Shown: one piece after another, positions 60,657 through 64,000 of the stretch
How the letters are laid out: every line of letters starts with the position of its first letter
Numbering within the stretch: position 1 is the first letter of the stretch
Assembly: GCA_017414505.1 (NCBI GenBank)
Contig: JAFQLQ010000028.1
Span: 1 to 64,000 of the forward strand
Length of the DNA stretch: 64,000 nucleotides
Reading direction: 5' to 3'
DNA from: Clostridia bacterium
Lineage (GTDB): Bacteria; Bacillota; Clostridia; UMGS1840; HGM11507
The notes under the pieces: model-generated
Told to the model about the DNA's origin: nothing
Databases searched by the model: none
What the model saw: only the letters and a program-made list of their open reading frames with translations
Made by a program: the position numbers and the translations under genes

Positions 60657-62171
60657 ATGAAAAAACTAATTGCAACATTACTTTCAATCACACTTATCGC
60701 TTCTTTAATTACAGGTTGCGGTAACGGAGAAAAATCCGGTTCTAACGGAGATTTACTTGAGCTTACATATTTTGGTATGAAGCCTACTACAGAAAAAACA
60801 ATATTTACCGAAGCAGAAGCAAAAACAGGTGTAAGCGTGGATTTTGTACTGTCTGAAAATACAACAGACTATGCACAGGCTCTTGCACTTTCTATCGCTT
60901 CCAAAGATATGGCTGATATTATAAAGCATTCTTCAAGAGCCGATTTTATAAAATTCGGTATGCAGGGAGCTCTTGTTCCTCTTAACGATTTAATTGAAAA
61001 ACACGCACCCAATTACAAGAAATTCCTTGACGAAAATCCCGATGTAAAGAAATACACAACTGCAAGTGACGGAAATATTTATTATATTCCCTTTGTTCAG
61101 GACGGTGAAACTTCCACAGGCTGGTTTATCCGTCAGGACTGGCTGGATAAACTGGGACTTCCTCAGCCAAAAACTATTGAAGAATTTTATAACACAATGG
61201 TAGCATTCAGAGATAACGATCCCAACGGAAACGGACAGAAAGACGAAGTTCCTATGTTCGGAATGGGCGCAGGCGAGGGCGTAAGCTCTTTTTACGGTTT
61301 GTTTAACACCTCCAATACAGTTATGTATCAGGAAGACGGAAAAGCAGTTTATGCTCCTATGGAAGAAAACTTTAAAACTGCAATGCTGACTTTAAGAAAA
61401 TGGTATGAAGAAAAACTTATTGACGGTGAAATTTTCACAAGAAAGCAGACAAGAGAATATTTTATAGGCAATGACCTTGGCGGTGTTGTTCATCACTGGT
61501 TCGGAAGCACAGCAAGCTATACCAAACGTTTTGCTGATTCTGTTCCCGGTCTTAATTTTGTACCAATGGCTCCTCCTGCCGGCATCGACGGTGTTCAGAG
61601 AGAGTTGGAAAGACGTGATAAGGGAATGAACGAAGGCTGGGCTATTTCTTCAATGAATAAGCATCCGGAAGAAACAATGAAATACTTTGATTTCTGGTGG
61701 AGCGAAGAAGGAAGAAGAATGGCAAACTTCGGTATAGAAGGCGAAACCTATGATATGGTAGACGGAAAACCGCAGTTAAAAGAAATTATTACCAATAATA
61801 AAGAGAAAACTGCAGTAGCGGCTCTTAACGACTATGGTGCACAGCTTAACTTTGGTTTCTGGCAGGATTTCTCATACGAAGAACAGTGGGCAGATCCGAT
61901 TGCCGTTGAAGGTATGAGAATGTATGTTGAAAACAAATATGTTCCCGAAAAGCTTGTAAAAGTTACATATCTTGAAAACGAAGAATCCGAAAGAACAAAG
62001 CTTAACGGTCAGCTTAATACATATCTTAACGAAATGATTCAGAAATGGATTTTAGGTCAGGAAGATATTGAAAGCGGATACGATGCATTTATAAAACAGC
62101 TGAAAAATTTAGGTGCAGACGAGCTTGTTAAAATTGAACAGGCAGCTTATGACAGATATTTAGCAGAATAA
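60657..62171 (+). CDS. Lipoprotein solute-binding protein of the sugar importer
   Basis: 504 aa. The lipobox ends LITGC (cysteine ~22). This is a large family 1-type binding protein of LplA/YtcQ type: DGNIYYIPFVQDGETSTGWF (~137-156), WLDKLGLPQPKTIEEFY (~161-177) and DFWWSEEGRRMANFGIEG (~341-358). It anchors on the outer membrane face and delivers an oligosaccharide to the two permeases. The adjacent PL8-type lyase suggests unsaturated uronate-containing oligosaccharides as cargo (inference). Confidence 0.9.
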   Translation: MKKLIATLLSITLIASLITGCGNGEKSGSNGDLLELTYFGMKPTTEKTIFTEAEAKTGVSVDFVLSENTTDYAQALALSIASKDMADIIKHSSRADFIKFGMQGALVPLNDLIEKHAPNYKKFLDENPDVKKYTTASDGNIYYIPFVQDGETSTGWFIRQDWLDKLGLPQPKTIEEFYNTMVAFRDNDPNGNGQKDEVPMFGMGAGEGVSSFYGLFNTSNTVMYQEDGKAVYAPMEENFKTAMLTLRKWYEEKLIDGEIFTRKQTREYFIGNDLGGVVHHWFGSTASYTKRFADSVPGLNFVPMAPPAGIDGVQRELERRDKGMNEGWAISSMNKHPEETMKYFDFWWSEEGRRMANFGIEGETYDMVDGKPQLKEIITNNKEKTAVAALNDYGAQLNFGFWQDFSYEEQWADPIAVEGMRMYVENKYVPEKLVKVTYLENEESERTKLNGQLNTYLNEMIQKWILGQEDIESGYDAFIKQLKNLGADELVKIEQAAYDRYLAE

Positions 62172-62172
62172 T

Positions 62173-64000
62173 ATGAAAAAATTTTGGATAGCATTTTTCC
62201 TTGCTTTACTCATTGGCAGTTTTTGTGTTGCTATGGCAGAAGCAAGCGAAACCTACAGTATTGTTATTGATACCGCAGATGAGGCAGTAATTTCTGCCTC
62301 ATACGGTGAAAAAAATACTCAATATGTAAAAAGAAGCAGTTCTTCTGTAAAATGGCATAATCATACTAAAAATAATCATGTTAGCTTTAAAAGCAAAATA
62401 AGCAACTGGGATAATTATGCTTATTTGGATTTTATGATGTATTCCGAAAAAGCCACAGGCGCACAGTTCATTTTTCAGGCTATATGTGCAGATGGTGCAG
62501 GATATATGTACCGTTTCTTTGATATCAACTGGGCTGGCTGGAAGCATTTTAAAATACCGCTTGAAGAATTTAAAGGAAGCGGAAGTAATCCGTCTTTTAA
62601 AAACATAACCTCGGTTAACCTGTATGCCGAAGGGTGGAATATGGTTCCCAGCGCTGAATCGGTTTTATATGTGGAAAACATATATCTTGCCGGTGAATAT
62701 GAATTTCTTAATTCAAAGGCTTCACAAACGGTTGCGGTTGATATGAATATGCAGTCAAACAGCCGTATGGTTACCGATGTATCTAAAAAAGCTTCAAAAA
62801 GTATGAAATGGGCAAATCAGGATAAAACAACGCATCTTGATTTTCCCAATTCCGTTTCTTCCGACTGGTCGGAATATACTCATCTTACAATGTGGATGTA
62901 TTCCGAAAAAGCAATCGGCTCAAAGCTCCTTGCAGGTATAGAATGTGCAGACGGGCTGGGGTATTTCAGATATCCTTTTTCGGTTGACTGGGTTGGATGG
63001 AAACAGATAAAAATTCCGATTTCCGCTATGATTAAATCCAAAAATACGGCAACTCTGGGAAAAATATCAAAAATATGGCTTTATGCCGATGGTTGGGGGA
63101 TGACTCCAAATCCTGAAACAGTTGTTTATCTGGACAGTATTTTCCTTGAAACTATAAAAGACGAAAAATTAAGCTTTCAGGAAAGTGCAAGCACAGACGA
63201 TTTTAAAAAAGCTTTGGAAAGTGTAAGCGGTTTATCTCTGTGGCACTATGGAAATAAAAGTGTTCTTGTAAACGGAAACAGAGTTTTTTGCGACAAGGAA
63301 AATAAATACATAAAAGAAAACGGAATTATTTATGTTCCCGAAACTTTCTTTGCAGATATGCTGAATATTCAGGCTGAAAATGTAGATTTTAAGTATTTTG
63401 AGGGAGAAAAATACATTCCGCTCGAAAAAACTGCAAAAGAACTTGGCGTTAATATTCTGGTTGATAAAAAATTCATTTTTGCATCAAATAATGATTTGAG
63501 CAACCTTAAAAACAGTGAAGCTTTGTATCTGGCAAAGACTATGTATTCCCGCGAAATTCCGGATTTTTCCGGTATTACCGGGGAAGACTTTGAAAACGCC
63601 ATATTAAAATGGGAAAATTATCTGACCGGCAACGACATGGAAAACAGCGATGTCGTGGCAGAAAAGAAAAATTCCGATGAATGGTATGCTCTCTATTATC
63701 AGCGTACAAAGGGAACTCCGGTAGTCGGAAATGTAATAACAGGTTACTGGGATATAGTAATTGATTCTACTGCAGATATGAATATTCAGTTTACCCGACT
63801 AAGACAGATGGCAGTAGGCTATGCAACCAAAGGAACCGACTCGTATAAAAGCGAAAGTCTTAAAAATGATATTTTATCAATGCTTGATTGGATGTATGAA
63901 AATCTTTACGGCGTTGATGAAATGAATAACTGCGGATGGAGAGATACCACTCTTTTCAACTGGTGGGAATGGCAGATAGGTGTTCCGCAGAATTTATCTC
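62173..64000 (+). CDS. PL8-family polysaccharide lyase, N-terminal part (continues beyond window)
   Basis: Open frame of 609 codons without a stop. It begins at the base after the SBP stop codon, so translation is probably coupled. Signal peptide ~1-23. Two related carbohydrate-binding-like modules lie at ~30-175 and ~185-335, each with a (M)MYSEKA(T/I)G strand and W(A/V)GWK(H/Q)(F/I)KIP. Next is a small stalk-like domain (~355-440: ENGIIYVPETFFADML). The start of the alpha-helical PL8 domain follows, ending with FNWWEWQIGVPQNL, the hallmark of hyaluronate/chondroitin/xanthan lyases. Catalytic Asn/His/Tyr would be past the window end. Confidence 0.85.
   Translation, partial: MKKFWIAFFLALLIGSFCVAMAEASETYSIVIDTADEAVISASYGEKNTQYVKRSSSSVKWHNHTKNNHVSFKSKISNWDNYAYLDFMMYSEKATGAQFIFQAICADGAGYMYRFFDINWAGWKHFKIPLEEFKGSGSNPSFKNITSVNLYAEGWNMVPSAESVLYVENIYLAGEYEFLNSKASQTVAVDMNMQSNSRMVTDVSKKASKSMKWANQDKTTHLDFPNSVSSDWSEYTHLTMWMYSEKAIGSKLLAGIECADGLGYFRYPFSVDWVGWKQIKIPISAMIKSKNTATLGKISKIWLYADGWGMTPNPETVVYLDSIFLETIKDEKLSFQESASTDDFKKALESVSGLSLWHYGNKSVLVNGNRVFCDKENKYIKENGIIYVPETFFADMLNIQAENVDFKYFEGEKYIPLEKTAKELGVNILVDKKFIFASNNDLSNLKNSEALYLAKTMYSREIPDFSGITGEDFENAILKWENYLTGNDMENSDVVAEKKNSDEWYALYYQRTKGTPVVGNVITGYWDIVIDSTADMNIQFTRLRQMAVGYATKGTDSYKSESLKNDILSMLDWMYENLYGVDEMNNCGWRDTTLFNWWEWQIGVPQNLS

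Overview
This 64 kb window is low-GC bacterial chromosome. It appears to come from a spore-forming Bacillota of class Clostridia, probably a gut or fermentative anaerobe. The evidence is spoIIGA-sigE, a YlbJ/SpoVV-type protein, a YlmC/YmxH-type protein and a SPOCS-LysM protein, together with S-layer homology (SLH) proteins, copper-amine-oxidase-like stalk domains, AGGAGG ribosome sites and many TTGACA/TATAAT promoters. I cannot name the genus. No rRNA, tRNA or CRISPR array was seen.

Layout. 1-440: end of a mobile element (large serine recombinase C-terminus and the first ~30 codons of a repA_N gene). 441-6070: uridine kinase-like protein with an ECF S component, LacI regulator, small alarmone synthetase, 5-formyl-THF cyclo-ligase, spoIIGA-sigE. 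6069-18201: a C-type-lectin surface protein, YlbJ/SpoVV, the ACT/UPF0210 pair, a lipoprotein, an SLH protein and a 1749-aa heparinase II/III-family enzyme. 18236-31186: TrkA/TrkH, a divergent Xre module, mnmE, class II aldolase, zinc metallopeptidase, MATE exporter, galK-galT-paaK and a secreted protein. 31200-33700: repeat-rich stretch around a BspA-like LRR protein. 33758-38214: RlmA-like methyltransferase, PRC-barrel protein, and a four-gene cassette (HprK-like kinase, PqqD-like protein, S26-type peptidase, ABC exporter) without a recognisable precursor peptide. 38300-46263: decayed AGE-family epimerase, SLH protein, membrane protein, URO-D-like protein, a nested-hairpin repeat, TSCPD, SGNH hydrolase, argH and argG. 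46409-50129: ruvCAB and the SPOCS-LysM protein.

50237-53360 is the most interesting part. A ~3.1 kb module is bracketed by perfect 29-bp inverted repeats. It holds a possible type I toxin/antisense-RNA pair, a Hin-type small serine recombinase, and two 26-bp palindromic sites whose central dinucleotides (AC and GT) put them in inverted orientation. The ~137 bp between the sites carries a good sigma-A-type promoter that points away from the next gene, which encodes a secreted LRR/stalk-domain protein. I read this as a self-contained phase-variation switch, shown here in the probable OFF orientation.

53609-64000 is a glycan-utilisation locus: a glycoside hydrolase, two AraC-type regulators (one with a membrane sensor), an LplB/YtcP/lipoprotein ABC importer, and the start of a PL8-type polysaccharide lyase that runs off the window. 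With the heparinase-family enzyme this suggests use of glycosaminoglycan-like acidic polysaccharides.
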